A model generated the notes under the pieces. It saw nothing but the letters and a program-made list of their open reading frames with translations, had not been told where the DNA came from and searched no databases. From Ramlibacter sp. (GTDB lineage Bacteria; Pseudomonadota; Gammaproteobacteria; Burkholderiales; Burkholderiaceae_C), in contig JAUYOG010000053.1 in assembly GCA_030695945.1 (NCBI GenBank), forward strand, positions 1 to 64,000: a stretch of 64,000 nt of DNA, written 5' to 3'. This document shows, piece by piece, positions 6,881 through 17,005 of this stretch. Every line of letters begins with the position of its first letter. The stretch's first letter is position 1. A program made the translations under genes and the position numbers.

Positions 6881-8717
6881 ACAGGCCCCTGCGTGGCTGA
6901 CCAACAGCCTGATCTACCTCGGCGCGGCAGTGATCGCCGTTCCCTTGTCGCGGGCGCTGGGCCTCGGCTCGATCATCGGCTACCTCGCCGCCGGCATCGC
7001 GATCGGGCCGTGGGGCCTCGGGCTCGTGAGCAACGTCGAGGACATCCTGCATTTCGCCGAGTTCGGCGTGGTGCTGATGCTGTTCCTCGTCGGGCTCGAG
7101 CTGGAACCGCGCCGGCTCTGGAGCCTGCGCCGGCCGATCTTCGGCTGGGGTAGCGCGCAGGTGCTCGGCTGCGCGGCGCTGCTGTGCGCCGCCGCCATGG
7201 CCGCCGGCCTGCCATGGCGCGTGAGCCTGGTCGCGGCACTGGGGCTGGCCTTGTCGTCCACCGCGATCGCGCTGCAGGTGATGGGCGAGCGCAACCTGCT
7301 GCCCACGTCCAGCGGGCGGGCGGGGTTTTCCATCCTGTTGTTCCAGGACGTCGCCGCCATTCCCATCCTGGCGCTGCTGCCGCTGCTCGGCGGCGTGGCC
7401 GAATCGGCCGAAACCACCGCCGCCAGCCGCTGGATCGAGGCCGCCAAGATTCTCGGCGTGATCGGAGGCATCGTGCTGGGCGGGCGCCTTGCGCTGCGGC
7501 CGCTGCTGCGCTGGATCGCCAAGAGCAAGACGCCGGAAATCTTCACGGCCGCGTCGCTGCTGCTGGTGGTCGCCATCGCCGCGCTGATGCAGCTGGTGGG
7601 CCTGTCGATGGCGCTGGGCGCCTTCCTGGCCGGCGTGCTGCTGGCCGAGAGTGAGTACCGGCGCGAGCTGGAAACCGACATCGAGCCGTTCAAGGGCCTG
7701 TTGCTGGGCCTGTTCTTCATCGCCGTGGGCATGAGCATCGACTTCGGCGTGCTGGCCCGCTCGCCCCTGGCCATGGCGGCGATCGTGCTGGGGTTCCTCG
7801 CGATCAAGGGCGCGGTGATCTATGCGCTGGGCAAGGCGATGGGGCTGCCGGTACAGGAACGGCCGGTGTTCACGCTGCTGCTGGCGCAAGGCGGCGAATT
7901 CGCTTTCGCGGTGTTCCAGGCCGCCACGGGCGCGAAGGTGATCGCCCCCGAGATGTCGTCGCTGCTCATCGGGGCCGTCGCGGTATCGATGCTGCTCGGC
8001 CCCCTGCTGCTGGTCGCGGTCGACAAGCTGCTGCTGCCGCGCTACGCCAACTGCAATACGCCGCAGCTGGCGGAGATCAGCGAGCAGCAGCACGCCCCCG
8101 TCATCATCGCGGGGTTCGGGCGCTACGGACAGATCATCGGCCGCATGCTCGGCGCGCAGGGCGTCGGGGCCACGGTGCTGGACCACGACGCCGACATGAT
8201 CGAGGCCGCCCGCTCCTTCGGCTACAAGGTGTTCTACGGCGACGCTACCCGGCTGGACCTGCTGCGCACGGCGGGCGCGGCGACGGCCAGCATCCTCGTG
8301 ATCGCCGTGGACGACAAGGAACAGTCGCTTTCGATCGTCGACCTCGCGCGCGAGCATTTCCCGCACCTCGAGCTGGTGGCCCGCGCGCGCGACGTCACCC
8401 ACTGGAACGAGCTGCGCGACAGGGGGGTCATGCGCGTCGAGCGGGAAATGTTCGAATCCAGCCTGCGCAGCGCCCGCACGGTGCTGGAGGTGCTCGGTTT
8501 CGCGCCCCATGAAGCGCGCATGCACGCGATGCGGTTCCGGCGCCACAACCTCGAGCTGTTCGAGCGCATGTACCCCCACCACACGGACCGCGCCAAGGTC
8601 ATCGCCGTCATCAAGCAGGGGCGCCAGCAGCTGGAGGACCAGATGGCCCAGGAACGCGCGGAGAAGGAGCAGCGCGTGCGCGAGGAGGGGGCGCGCCGGC
8701 CGGACTGGGGCGCCTGA
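6873..8717 (+). CDS. kefC: Glutathione-regulated K+ efflux antiporter KefB/KefC type
   Basis: A 614-aa CPA2 antiporter. About 12 transmembrane helices span residues 10-390 (for example LIYLGAAVIAVPLSRALGLG). A cytosolic RCK/TrkA-N domain begins near residue 408 with the dinucleotide motif IIAGFGRYGQIIGRMLG, and a charged C-terminal coiled tail follows. The family exports K+ in exchange for H+ to acidify the cytoplasm during electrophile stress and is held shut by glutathione. The start overlaps kefF by 8 bp. The hybrid kinase gene follows about 100 bp downstream. Confidence 0.93.
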   Translation: MVEQAPAWLTNSLIYLGAAVIAVPLSRALGLGSIIGYLAAGIAIGPWGLGLVSNVEDILHFAEFGVVLMLFLVGLELEPRRLWSLRRPIFGWGSAQVLGCAALLCAAAMAAGLPWRVSLVAALGLALSSTAIALQVMGERNLLPTSSGRAGFSILLFQDVAAIPILALLPLLGGVAESAETTAASRWIEAAKILGVIGGIVLGGRLALRPLLRWIAKSKTPEIFTAASLLLVVAIAALMQLVGLSMALGAFLAGVLLAESEYRRELETDIEPFKGLLLGLFFIAVGMSIDFGVLARSPLAMAAIVLGFLAIKGAVIYALGKAMGLPVQERPVFTLLLAQGGEFAFAVFQAATGAKVIAPEMSSLLIGAVAVSMLLGPLLLVAVDKLLLPRYANCNTPQLAEISEQQHAPVIIAGFGRYGQIIGRMLGAQGVGATVLDHDADMIEAARSFGYKVFYGDATRLDLLRTAGAATASILVIAVDDKEQSLSIVDLAREHFPHLELVARARDVTHWNELRDRGVMRVEREMFESSLRSARTVLEVLGFAPHEARMHAMRFRRHNLELFERMYPHHTDRAKVIAVIKQGRQQLEDQMAQERAEKEQRVREEGARRPDWGA

Positions 8718-8745
8718 CCGTTTCCGGCATTTTCCCTAGCCCTGG

Positions 8746-8760
8746 TAGGCAATTTGCTTA
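8746..8760. promoter_or_regulatory. Imperfect palindrome shared by the two PAS genes (copy 1)
   Basis: TAGGCAATTTGCTTA is a 15-base near-palindrome (6 of 7 arm positions pair). It lies 53 bases before the hybrid kinase start and is preceded by CCCTAGCCCTGG. Copy 2 lies at 12111-12125 before the PAS-only gene. The layout suits a response-regulator operator (LuxR/FixJ type), but no binding protein can be named. Confidence 0.5.
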
Positions 8761-8813
8761 ATCCCGACAGGATACGAAATGTTTTCATGGCGTCTCACCA
8801 CCGAGAGGCCGCC

Positions 8814-11800
8814 ATGGATCGCGCCCCCACCGATATCTCCCACGCCCTGGCCGCGGCCTGCGGCGCACCCAGCCCGGACGACGAGCTCGCCCAGGCCCGC
8901 CTGGCGTTGGCGCAGGCCCGCGACAGGATGGCCGCCGCCGAGACGAGGCTCGACATCCGCACCCGGGAACTCGCGCTGCTGCGCAACTCGCACGAATTGC
9001 TGGTGTCCACCCTGGATGCGGCGAGCGACGGCATCCTCACCTTGCAGTACTCGGACAACTCGATGTACTACAACATCCGTTTCGTCGAGCTGTGGGGCAT
9101 CCCGGAGGATGAACTCAGCAACCTGGACAGCGGCAAGCTGGTGGAGTTCCAGGCCACGCGGGTGAAAGACCCGGAGGACCTGCGCGCACATATCGAGATG
9201 CGCCGGCAGAACCCGGACTCGGAGGACCTGAGCCTCATCGAGCTGAAGGACGGCCGGATGCTGGAGCGTCACGTCATTCCCCAGCGCATCCACGGCAAGT
9301 GCGTCGGCAGCGTGATCACGTTCCGCGATATCACCGACCGGCTGCGCTACGAGGAAAAGATGATGTTCAATCATGCAGTCCTCGAGAACTCGCCGCCCAT
9401 GTTCTGGATCGACCGCGACAGCGGGGAACTCAGCTACGCGAACCCCGCGATGTGCAAGCACCTGGGCTACCCGATCGAGGAATTGCTGGGCGTCAAGATC
9501 CCCTTTTATGACGCGGACTTCGGCGAGGACGGCGTCGCGACCCTGGAAACGAACATCAGGGCCGCGCAGGGCCCCATCAGTTTCGACAGCCGGCACCGCC
9601 GCCAGGATGGCGCGATCCGCGACGTCCGCCTGTGGGCCTTCAGGACCGAAGCGGGCGGCAAGTCCATCTTCGTCCTCACCGTGCGCGACGTGACCGCGCA
9701 AAAGCTCGCCGAACAGGAGAAGAGGCGGCAGGAGGCCACCCTGAAGTCGCTGATCGACTCGATCTCCGACCTGATCTTCTACAAGGACCGCGCCGGTCGC
9801 TACCTGGGCTGCAACACGGCCTATGCCGCGATGGTGGGTCGGGCGGTGGACGACGTCCGCGGCCTCACCTGCCACGACCTGTTCGACAAGGACATCGCCG
9901 AGTCCATGGACGAACGCGATTCCCGGGCGATGGCGCTGCTGCAGGAGCAGTCCTCGGAGTGCTGGGTCACCACTTCCGACGGCCAGCGCGTCCTGTACGA
10001 CACCGTGGTCTCGCCGCTGTGGGACGAGAAGGGCGAGGCGCAGGGGTTGCTGGGCATCAGCCGCAATATCACGGAGCGCCGCCGCAACGAGGAGGAGATC
10101 CGCCACGCCAAGGAACTCGCCGAGGAAGCGACGCGCATGAAGTCGGACTTCCTCGCGAACATGAGCCATGAGATCCGCACCCCGATGAACGCGATCATCG
10201 GCCTGTCGCACCTGGTGCTCAAGACCGACCTCACTACGCGCCAGCGCGATTACATCGCCAAGGTGCAGACCTCCGGCCAACACCTGCTGGGCGTCATCAA
10301 CGACATCCTGGACTTCTCCAAGGTCGAGGCCGGCAAGCTGGACCTGGAGCAACGCGACTTCGAGCTGGAGAAGCTGCTGGACAACACGGGCAGCCTGATC
10401 AGCGAAAAGAGCCATGCGAAGGGGCTGGAGCTCGTGTTCGAAGTCGCGCCGGACGTGCCGGTGAACCTGGTGGGCGACTCCCTGCGGCTCGGCCAGATCC
10501 TGCTCAATTACGCCAACAACGCGGTGAAGTTCACCGAAAAGGGCGAGATCGTGATTTCGGTGCGCGCGAGCGAGCGCACCGAGAAGGACGTGCTGCTGCA
10601 TTTCCGGGTCCACGACACCGGCATCGGGCTCACACCCGAACAGGCCGGCCGCCTGTTCCAGAGCTTTTCGCAGGCCGACACCTCCACAACGCGCAGGTTC
10701 GGGGGCACGGGCCTGGGCCTGGCGATTTCGAAGAAGCTGGCCGAACTCATGGGTGGAGAGGTGGGCGTGGAGAGCGAATACGGCAAGGGGAGCACCTTCT
10801 GGTTCTCGGCCCGCCTGGGGATCGGCACGGCCATCCGCCGCGAGCTCATGCCCAACCCCGACCTGCGCGGCCGCCGTGCGCTGGTCGTGGACGACAACGA
10901 CCACGCGCGCGCCGTGATCGTGGACATGCTGCAGGGCATGACCTTCCTGGTCAGCGAAGTCGCCTCCGGCTCCGCCGCGGTCGAGGAAGTCCTGCGTGCA
11001 GCCGGCGCCGGCCATCCCTACGACGTCGCCTACCTCGACTGGCGCATGCCCGGCATGGACGGCATGGAAACCGCGCGCCGCATCCGCTCGCTCGGGCTGG
11101 CGTCGCCGCCCATGTTCCTGATGGTCACCGCCTACGGCCGCGAGGAAGTGCTCAAGGAGGCGGAAGGTGCGGGCATCGAGAACGTGCTGGTCAAGCCCGT
11201 CAGCGCGTCGATCCTGTTCGACACGACGATGGGGGTGCTGGGCGGGCGCCGCGTGGCGCAACGGGCGCCGGCGCTCGACATCGCCGACCATCGGCTCGCC
11301 GCCGTGCGCGGCGCCCGGATCCTCCTGGTCGAGGACAACGACATCAACCAGCAAGTGGCCCGGGAACTGCTGGAAGACTCCGGTGTGGTGGTGGACGTGG
11401 CCGACCACGGCCAGATCGCACTCGAGCAGATCCAGCGCAACACGTACGACCTGGTTTTCATGGACATGCAGATGCCGGTGATGGACGGCGTCACGGCGAC
11501 ACGCGAAATCCGCAAGCTGCCTGGACTCGCGGCGTTGCCGATCGTGGCGATGACGGCCAACGCGATGGAGCAGGACCGCCGCAAATGCCTGGACGCCGGG
11601 ATGAACGACTTCCTGGTCAAGCCGATCGACCCGGCGGAGCTGACGGCCATCCTGCTGCGCTGGGCGCGCAACCGGCGTGTTCGGACATCGAGCCCGGCGA
11701 CGGCCGGTCCGGCCGCCGACGCGGCGCCCGGCGACCTGCCCGCCGGCATCGACGGACTCGACACGGCGCTCGGGCTGTCGCGCATGCTCGGCAAGAAGTC

Positions 11801-12113
11801 ACTGTACGTCGCCATGCTGCGGCGCTACGTCGCCGGGCAGGAACCGGTCGTGCGCGAGATCCGCGAAGCCTGGCGCAGCGGTGACAAGGCCACGGCGGAA
11901 CGGCTCGCGCACACGACCAAGGCGGTATCCGGCAATGTCGGCGCCACCCTGGTGCAGGACCGCGCCGCCGCGCTCGAGGGCGCGTTCCGCGAGGGCCGCG
12001 AGGGCGACGTCGTCGAACGGCTGGTCTGCGAGCTCGAAGTGCCTTTGTGGGACCTGCTCCGGGCCCTCGAGGCGTTCCTGGGCGCGGCCACCGATTCCCC
12101 TAAACACGGCTAG
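8814..12113 (+). CDS. Cytosolic hybrid sensor histidine kinase (PAS x3, HisKA, HATPase, REC x2, Hpt)
   Basis: A 1099-aa phosphorelay kinase with no transmembrane segment, so it should sense an internal signal. In order: an N-terminal coiled coil (about 15-60); three PAS domains (about 60-180, 185-300, 310-430); HisKA with [15 protein letters not shown] near residue 450; an HATPase with an [11 protein letters not shown]-box near 565 and [18 protein letters not shown]; two receiver domains with Asp in [11 protein letters not shown] (about 742) and [11 protein letters not shown] (about 880); and a C-terminal Hpt-like domain with His in [13 protein letters not shown] (about 1032). The start at 8814 has GAGAGG upstream; ATG at 8787 is also possible. 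No output regulator is adjacent. Confidence 0.93.
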   Translation: MDRAPTDISHALAAACGAPSPDDELAQARLALAQARDRMAAAETRLDIRTRELALLRNSHELLVSTLDAASDGILTLQYSDNSMYYNIRFVELWGIPEDELSNLDSGKLVEFQATRVKDPEDLRAHIEMRRQNPDSEDLSLIELKDGRMLERHVIPQRIHGKCVGSVITFRDITDRLRYEEKMMFNHAVLENSPPMFWIDRDSGELSYANPAMCKHLGYPIEELLGVKIPFYDADFGEDGVATLETNIRAAQGPISFDSRHRRQDGAIRDVRLWAFRTEAGGKSIFVLTVRDVTAQKLAEQEKRRQEATLKSLIDSISDLIFYKDRAGRYLGCNTAYAAMVGRAVDDVRGLTCHDLFDKDIAESMDERDSRAMALLQEQSSECWVTTSDGQRVLYDTVVSPLWDEKGEAQGLLGISRNITERRRNEEEIRHAKELAEEATRMKSDFLANMSHEIRTPMNAIIGLSHLVLKTDLTTRQRDYIAKVQTSGQHLLGVINDILDFSKVEAGKLDLEQRDFELEKLLDNTGSLISEKSHAKGLELVFEVAPDVPVNLVGDSLRLGQILLNYANNAVKFTEKGEIVISVRASERTEKDVLLHFRVHDTGIGLTPEQAGRLFQSFSQADTSTTRRFGGTGLGLAISKKLAELMGGEVGVESEYGKGSTFWFSARLGIGTAIRRELMPNPDLRGRRALVVDDNDHARAVIVDMLQGMTFLVSEVASGSAAVEEVLRAAGAGHPYDVAYLDWRMPGMDGMETARRIRSLGLASPPMFLMVTAYGREEVLKEAEGAGIENVLVKPVSASILFDTTMGVLGGRRVAQRAPALDIADHRLAAVRGARILLVEDNDINQQVARELLEDSGVVVDVADHGQIALEQIQRNTYDLVFMDMQMPVMDGVTATREIRKLPGLAALPIVAMTANAMEQDRRKCLDAGMNDFLVKPIDPAELTAILLRWARNRRVRTSSPATAGPAADAAPGDLPAGIDGLDTALGLSRMLGKKSLYVAMLRRYVAGQEPVVREIREAWRSGDKATAERLAHTTKAVSGNVGATLVQDRAAALEGAFREGREGDVVERLVCELEVPLWDLLRALEAFLGAATDSPKHG

Positions 12114-12125
12114 GCAAATTTCCTA
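12111..12125. promoter_or_regulatory. Imperfect palindrome shared by the two PAS genes (copy 2)
   Basis: TAGGCAAATTTCCTA overlaps the TAG stop of the kinase and lies 70 bases before the PAS-only gene. It is preceded by CCCTAAACACGG, matching the CCCTA...GG block before copy 1. Conservation of both the arms and the upstream block argues for a shared regulatory site. Confidence 0.5.
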
Positions 12126-12195
12126 AACCGACCGTCGCCCTGCATGGTTTGATCAGCGATCATGCGCACAAGCGCTTCACGTCAAAGGTGAGTTC

Positions 12196-12828
12196 ATGAC
12201 CCAAGCACAAGCCTCCGGGGCGCATGCCGAAAGGCAGCCGCCGCCCCAGGCCGCGGGCCTCACGGACCTGGTCAACCGCCTCGCGCAGGAACTCGCGGAG
12301 GCCCGGCGCTCGCTGGCGACAGCCACGCAGAAGCTCGGCACGACCAGCCGTACGCTGGAGGGCCGCACCCAGGAGCTCACCGAAGCGCGGGCGGCGCTGG
12401 CGCTGCTGCTGGCGACGCTGGACTCCACCACGGACGGCATCCTCGCCATGGGCTATTTCGGCCGCGCGATGCACTACAACACACGCTTCATCGAGATGTG
12501 GGGCATCGCCGCCGACAAGCTGGCAACGCTCAACGACGGCGCGCTGCTCGCAATGCAGCTGGCGCAGGTGAAGGATCCGGCGCGCTTCCTGTCGCTGGCC
12601 GAGGCCCGCAAGGCCCACCCGGACGCCGAGCAGTTCAGCGTGATCGAGCTCACCGACGGCCGCATCTTCGAATGCCAGGTAAGCCCGCAGCGCGTGCGCG
12701 GCAAACGCGTCGGCTCGGTGACGAGCTTCCACGACGTGACGGAGCGGGAGCGAATGAGCCGGGTGATCTCTGCGCTGGAGTCCGAGCTGCCGCGCCAGGT
12801 GGCGGACGCCAGGGCGTCAAGCTATTAA
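12196..12828 (+). CDS. PAS domain protein, N-terminal paralogue of the upstream kinase
   Basis: A 210-aa protein with a coiled coil (about 20-65) and one PAS domain (about 70-185), and no kinase or output domain. It aligns clearly with the first PAS of the preceding kinase: both have the blocks DGIL, YN-RF-E-WGI, VKDP, S-IEL-DGR and GSV-F-D-T-R. It therefore looks like a partial duplication that lost the transmitter. The RBS AAGGTGAG sits just before the ATG. It might titrate signal or form heterodimers through the coiled coil; this is inference only. Confidence 0.8.
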   Translation: MTQAQASGAHAERQPPPQAAGLTDLVNRLAQELAEARRSLATATQKLGTTSRTLEGRTQELTEARAALALLLATLDSTTDGILAMGYFGRAMHYNTRFIEMWGIAADKLATLNDGALLAMQLAQVKDPARFLSLAEARKAHPDAEQFSVIELTDGRIFECQVSPQRVRGKRVGSVTSFHDVTERERMSRVISALESELPRQVADARASSY

Positions 12829-12832
12829 CTTT

Positions 12833-12851
12833 AAAAACGCTGCGCGTTTTT
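12833..12851. terminator. Hairpin terminator after the PAS gene
   Basis: AAAAACGC-TGC-GCGTTTTT is a perfect 8-bp stem with a 3-base loop and a T-run, starting 4 bases after the PAS gene stop. It is probably bidirectional. Confidence 0.75.
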
Positions 12852-12866
12852 TGAAGTTGCCAGATC

Positions 12867-12895
12867 AGTGTGAATTCGCGCAGCGAATTCACACT
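12867..12895. terminator. Perfect 13-bp hairpin at the 3' end of the TauE gene
   Basis: AGTGTGAATTCGC (12867-12879), loop GCA, and GCGAATTCACACT (12883-12895) form a perfect stem. The TauE stop codon (12889-12891) lies inside one arm. It probably ends leftward transcription of the TauE gene. Confidence 0.6.
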
Positions 12896-13653
12896 TGAAA
12901 AAACCCGTCCCATACCAGCTTGCAGCCGGTGAGGAACATGCCGATGTAAACCAGCCGGTAGAACAGGACCGGCTTGATCCGGTGCGCAAGGCGCACCCCC
13001 ACGACCACGCCGACCGGCGCGAACGGCAGCAGCGCGAGCGAGGTCGCCATGTTGCGCATGTCCAGCAGCCCCAGCCAGGCGTACGGAATCCACTTGCTCA
13101 GGTTGATGACGAAGAAGAAGAAGGCCATGGTCGCCGTGAACACCAGCGGCGGCAGGCGCATCGGGATCACGTAGGCGCCGATGGGGGGCCCACCCGCATG
13201 TGCGGTGAAGCTGGTGAACCCCGAGGTCGTGGTAAGGAGGGCCCCCAGCCACTTCGGCGGGTGCGGGCTGTCCGGCTTGGGCGGGAACAGCAGGCGCTGG
13301 GCGAGGAACAACAGCGTGAAGACGCCGACGATTCCGGCCACCATGCGGGCATCCAGCACCTTGAACAGCAGCGTGCCCAGGACAGTGCCCAGCAGCCCGA
13401 ACGGCAGCAGGAAGCGCAGCAGCTTGACGTCGAAGTGGCGGCGAAACGCGGCCACGCCCATGAGGTCCATCAGCAACAGCACCGGCATCAGCATCGCCGC
13501 TGCCTGCGGCACCGTGACGGCCAGCGCCATCATCGGCACCGCGAGCGAGCCGAACCCCGCGCCAAAGCCGCTCTTGCTGATGCCCAGCAGCAGCACGGCG
13601 GGAATCGCGACGAGGTAGAAGAACGGGTCGGTGACCAGCGGGAGCGAGTTCAC
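12889..13653 (-). CDS. TauE/SafE family sulfite/organosulfonate exporter-like permease
   Basis: A 254-aa integral membrane protein with about 7-8 hydrophobic helices. It shows the two-repeat pattern of TauE/SafE: LLGISKSGFGAGFGSLAVPM near the N-terminus and TSFTAHAGGPPIGAYVIP in the second half. Family members export sulfite, sulfoacetate or other small anions; the substrate here is unknown. The GTG at 13653 overlaps the stop of the NTF2-like gene in a GTGA, indicating coupled translation. The longer open frame to 13956 lies within that neighbour and is not used. Confidence 0.88.
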   Translation of the reverse strand: MNSLPLVTDPFFYLVAIPAVLLLGISKSGFGAGFGSLAVPMMALAVTVPQAAAMLMPVLLLMDLMGVAAFRRHFDVKLLRFLLPFGLLGTVLGTLLFKVLDARMVAGIVGVFTLLFLAQRLLFPPKPDSPHPPKWLGALLTTTSGFTSFTAHAGGPPIGAYVIPMRLPPLVFTATMAFFFFVINLSKWIPYAWLGLLDMRNMATSLALLPFAPVGVVVGVRLAHRIKPVLFYRLVYIGMFLTGCKLVWDGFFQV

Positions 13654-14267
13654 CGTTCGAGCACGCCGCCCGCCAGCCAGCGCGCGCCGCGGCGATAGAG
13701 CTCCTCCACCACGGGGCCCTTGAGCATCGGCATGTCCAGCTTCACCTTGTAGCCGATCCGCGTCTGGATATAGGCCAGGTGCCGGTAGCCTTCTGGCAGC
13801 GTCGCGAGCACACCTTGGTCGAGCGTCAACCGCGCGCATGGATCGATCGGGTCGATGCGGTCCTTCTCGTAGATCGGCTGGCGGTGCAACAGCTTCCAGC
13901 GTCCCTCGTGCCGCACCACGAAGTCGTAGAACCGGCCGGTGCAGACGACGTCGCATGAAACCGGTCCGTCGGCGCCTTCCACGTTGCCGCGCTGCGAAAT
14001 CGTCATCTTCGTCTGTGCGATCGCGCGGTCACCCGCCACTTCGATGGCGCTGCCGCCCAGGAAGTGCAGGATGCTGACGCCCTTGGCCCAGCCGTCCTGC
14101 GTGACACGGATGAAATCCGCGAACGGCCCCTGGAACCAGGTGGCCATCATCATGCCGTCGGGGTGCCACACGGTGGCGAAGCGCTCCCAATCGCCCGCGT
14201 CGCGCCAGACCGCCCACCGCTCGACCATCTCGCGAATGAGCAGCTTGTCGCCCATCTCGTCGTTCAT
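13650..14267 (-). CDS. SnoaL/NTF2-like protein
   Basis: A 205-aa protein whose first 140 residues have the alpha+beta cone pattern of the SnoaL/NTF2-like superfamily: LIREMVERWAVWRDAGDWER, then WHPDGMMMATWFQGP and GRFYDFVVRHEGRWKLLHRQ. Such proteins serve as small hydratases, isomerases or dehalogenase-like enzymes, or only bind ligands. It lies 28 bp after pcaF on the same strand and overlaps the TauE gene, so it may belong to an extended pca transcript. No specific function can be assigned. Confidence 0.75.
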   Translation of the reverse strand: MNDEMGDKLLIREMVERWAVWRDAGDWERFATVWHPDGMMMATWFQGPFADFIRVTQDGWAKGVSILHFLGGSAIEVAGDRAIAQTKMTISQRGNVEGADGPVSCDVVCTGRFYDFVVRHEGRWKLLHRQPIYEKDRIDPIDPCARLTLDQGVLATLPEGYRHLAYIQTRIGYKVKLDMPMLKGPVVEELYRRGARWLAGGVLER

Positions 14268-14295
14268 CGGTTTTCCTTTGGCGGGCCGTCCGCGC

Positions 14296-15501
<1,206 letters not shown>

Positions 15502-15532
15502 GGCGGGCTCCAGGTTGGGTCAGGCGGCAAGG

Positions 15533-16174
15533 CTAGGGTGCGATGGGTAGCCCGACGAGTTGTTCCAGTTCTGCATGCGCGAGGCCGTCCACCTTGTCGA
15601 CGAGCTTGAGGCCCCGCGCCGTGCACTCGAGGGTGGCGAGGTCGCTGTAGATGCGCTTGACGCAGCCAATGCCGGTCAGCGGATAGCTGCAGTGCGAAAC
15701 GACCTTGCTCCGGCCGTTCTTCGTGAGCAGGTCCATCATCACCCAGGTCTGCTTTGCGCCCACGGCGAGGTCCATCGCGCCGCCAACGGCGGGGATGGCG
15801 TCCTTCTCGCCGGTGTGCCAGTTCGCCAGGTCACCGGTCGCCGAAACCTGGAACGCGCCCAGCACGCAGATGTCCAGGTGGCCGCCGCGCATCATCGCGA
15901 AACTGTCGGTGTGATGGAAGAAGGCGCCGCCAGGCAGCAGTGTCACGGGCTGCTTGCCCGCGTTGATGAGGTCGTAGTCTTCCTGGCCGGGTGTAGGCGC
16001 CGGGCCCATGCCCAGGATGCCGTTCTCGCTATGCAGGATCACTTCGATCCCGGCGGGCAGGTGGTTGGCCACCAGCGTGGGCATGCCGATACCCAGGTTC
16101 ACGTAGGCGCCGTCGTGGATGTCGCGCGCCACCCGTTGGGCGAGTTGTTCTTTGGTGCGTCTCTGGTAGCTCAT
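15533..16174 (-). CDS. pcaJ: 3-oxoadipate CoA-transferase subunit B
   Basis: A 213-aa beta subunit of a class I CoA transferase that moves CoA from succinyl-CoA to 3-oxoadipate. The catalytic Glu lies in HSENGILGMGP near residue 50. GIGMPTLVANHLP and GGAMDLAVGAKQTWVMMD are family-typical. It sits between pcaI (13 bp upstream) and pcaF. The pair could act on other 3-oxoacids (a SCOT type), but the adjacent PcaF-type thiolase and IclR regulator favour oxoadipate. Confidence 0.9.
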   Translation of the reverse strand: MSYQRRTKEQLAQRVARDIHDGAYVNLGIGMPTLVANHLPAGIEVILHSENGILGMGPAPTPGQEDYDLINAGKQPVTLLPGGAFFHHTDSFAMMRGGHLDICVLGAFQVSATGDLANWHTGEKDAIPAVGGAMDLAVGAKQTWVMMDLLTKNGRSKVVSHCSYPLTGIGCVKRIYSDLATLECTARGLKLVDKVDGLAHAELEQLVGLPIAP

Positions 16175-16187
16175 GGGACAAAAGGCA

Positions 16188-16889
16188 CTAGGCGGCCTGC
16201 CGGAAGCCGCCCGCCTGGGTGGCGATACGCTCGACCTTCACGATCCTGCTCACGAAGATGCCCGGCGTCACGACGTTCTCCGGGTCCAGCGCCCCCAGCG
16301 GCACGATCTCATGCACGCTCGCAATTGTGCGCCTTGCCGCCATCGCCATGACGGGGCCGAAATTGCGCGCGGCCTTGCGGTAAGTGAGGTTGCCCCAGCG
16401 GTCGCCGCGCTCGGCCTTGATGAGGGCCAGGTCGGCGTGGATCGGGTACTCCAGGACGTAGGGCCGGCCGCCGATTTCCCGCGTTTCCTTGCCCTTCGCG
16501 AGTTCGGTGCCGTAGCCGGTCGGTGTGAAGAACGCGCCGATACCCGCCCCGGCGGCGCGGATACGCTCAGACAGGTTGCCCTGCGGCACCAGTTCCAACT
16601 CGATCTTTCCGCTGCGGTAGAGCGCGTCGAATACATGGCTGTCGGCCTGCCGCGGAAAGCTGCAGATGATCTTGCGCACGCGCCCCGCCTTGAGCAGGGC
16701 GGCCAGCCCGTGGTCGCCGTTGCCGGCGTTGTTGTTCACGATGGTGAGGTCTCGCGCGCCCTGCTCGATCAGGCCCTCGACCAGTTCATTGGGAATGCCG
16801 GCGGTGCCGAAGCCGCCGATCATCACGGTGGCGCCATCGGTGACGCCCTGCAAGGCCTCGCTCACGGAGGCGGCGGTCTTGTCGATCAT
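16188..16889 (-). CDS. pcaI: 3-oxoadipate CoA-transferase subunit A
   Basis: A 233-aa alpha subunit. The CoA-transferase family I signature appears as GATVMIGGFGTAGIPNELVE near residues 21-40, followed by LTIVNNNAG and RKIICSFPRQ. The start is ATG at 16889 with GGAAG upstream; an in-frame ATG at 16973 would run into the divergent regulator region. It is the first gene of pcaIJF and is divergent from the IclR gene across a 116-bp control region. Confidence 0.92.
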   Translation of the reverse strand: MIDKTAASVSEALQGVTDGATVMIGGFGTAGIPNELVEGLIEQGARDLTIVNNNAGNGDHGLAALLKAGRVRKIICSFPRQADSHVFDALYRSGKIELELVPQGNLSERIRAAGAGIGAFFTPTGYGTELAKGKETREIGGRPYVLEYPIHADLALIKAERGDRWGNLTYRKAARNFGPVMAMAARRTIASVHEIVPLGALDPENVVTPGIFVSRIVKVERIATQAGGFRQAA

Positions 16890-16954
16890 GAAACTTCCAG
16901 AAGGCGCGGGTGGCCGGAAACCCGCCACGCGCAGCTTGCCAAGAGGGTGGACAT

Positions 16955-16979
16955 TTGTTCTAATTTCGAACAAGTGTTC
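16955..16979. promoter_or_regulatory. Candidate PcaR-type operator between pcaI and the IclR gene
   Basis: TTGTTC (16955-16960) pairs with GAACAA (16968-16973) over a 7-base spacer. The same right arm also pairs with TGTTC (16975-16979), giving three alternating GTTC/GAAC half-sites within 25 bp. IclR-family regulators bind GTTC-rich palindromes in divergent regions like this one. Confidence 0.55.
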
Positions 16980-17005
16980 GGATAATGAATTTTAGGGGCA
17001 ATTCA

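Noticed and set aside
8736..11408. An 890-aa leftward open frame opposite the hybrid kinase
   Set aside because: It is a shadow of the kinase; composition is Val/Ala/His-rich with no recognisable motif, and the plus-strand kinase motifs are complete.
12833..12895. CRISPR-like repeat array
   Set aside because: There are only two unlike hairpins and no regularly spaced identical repeats.
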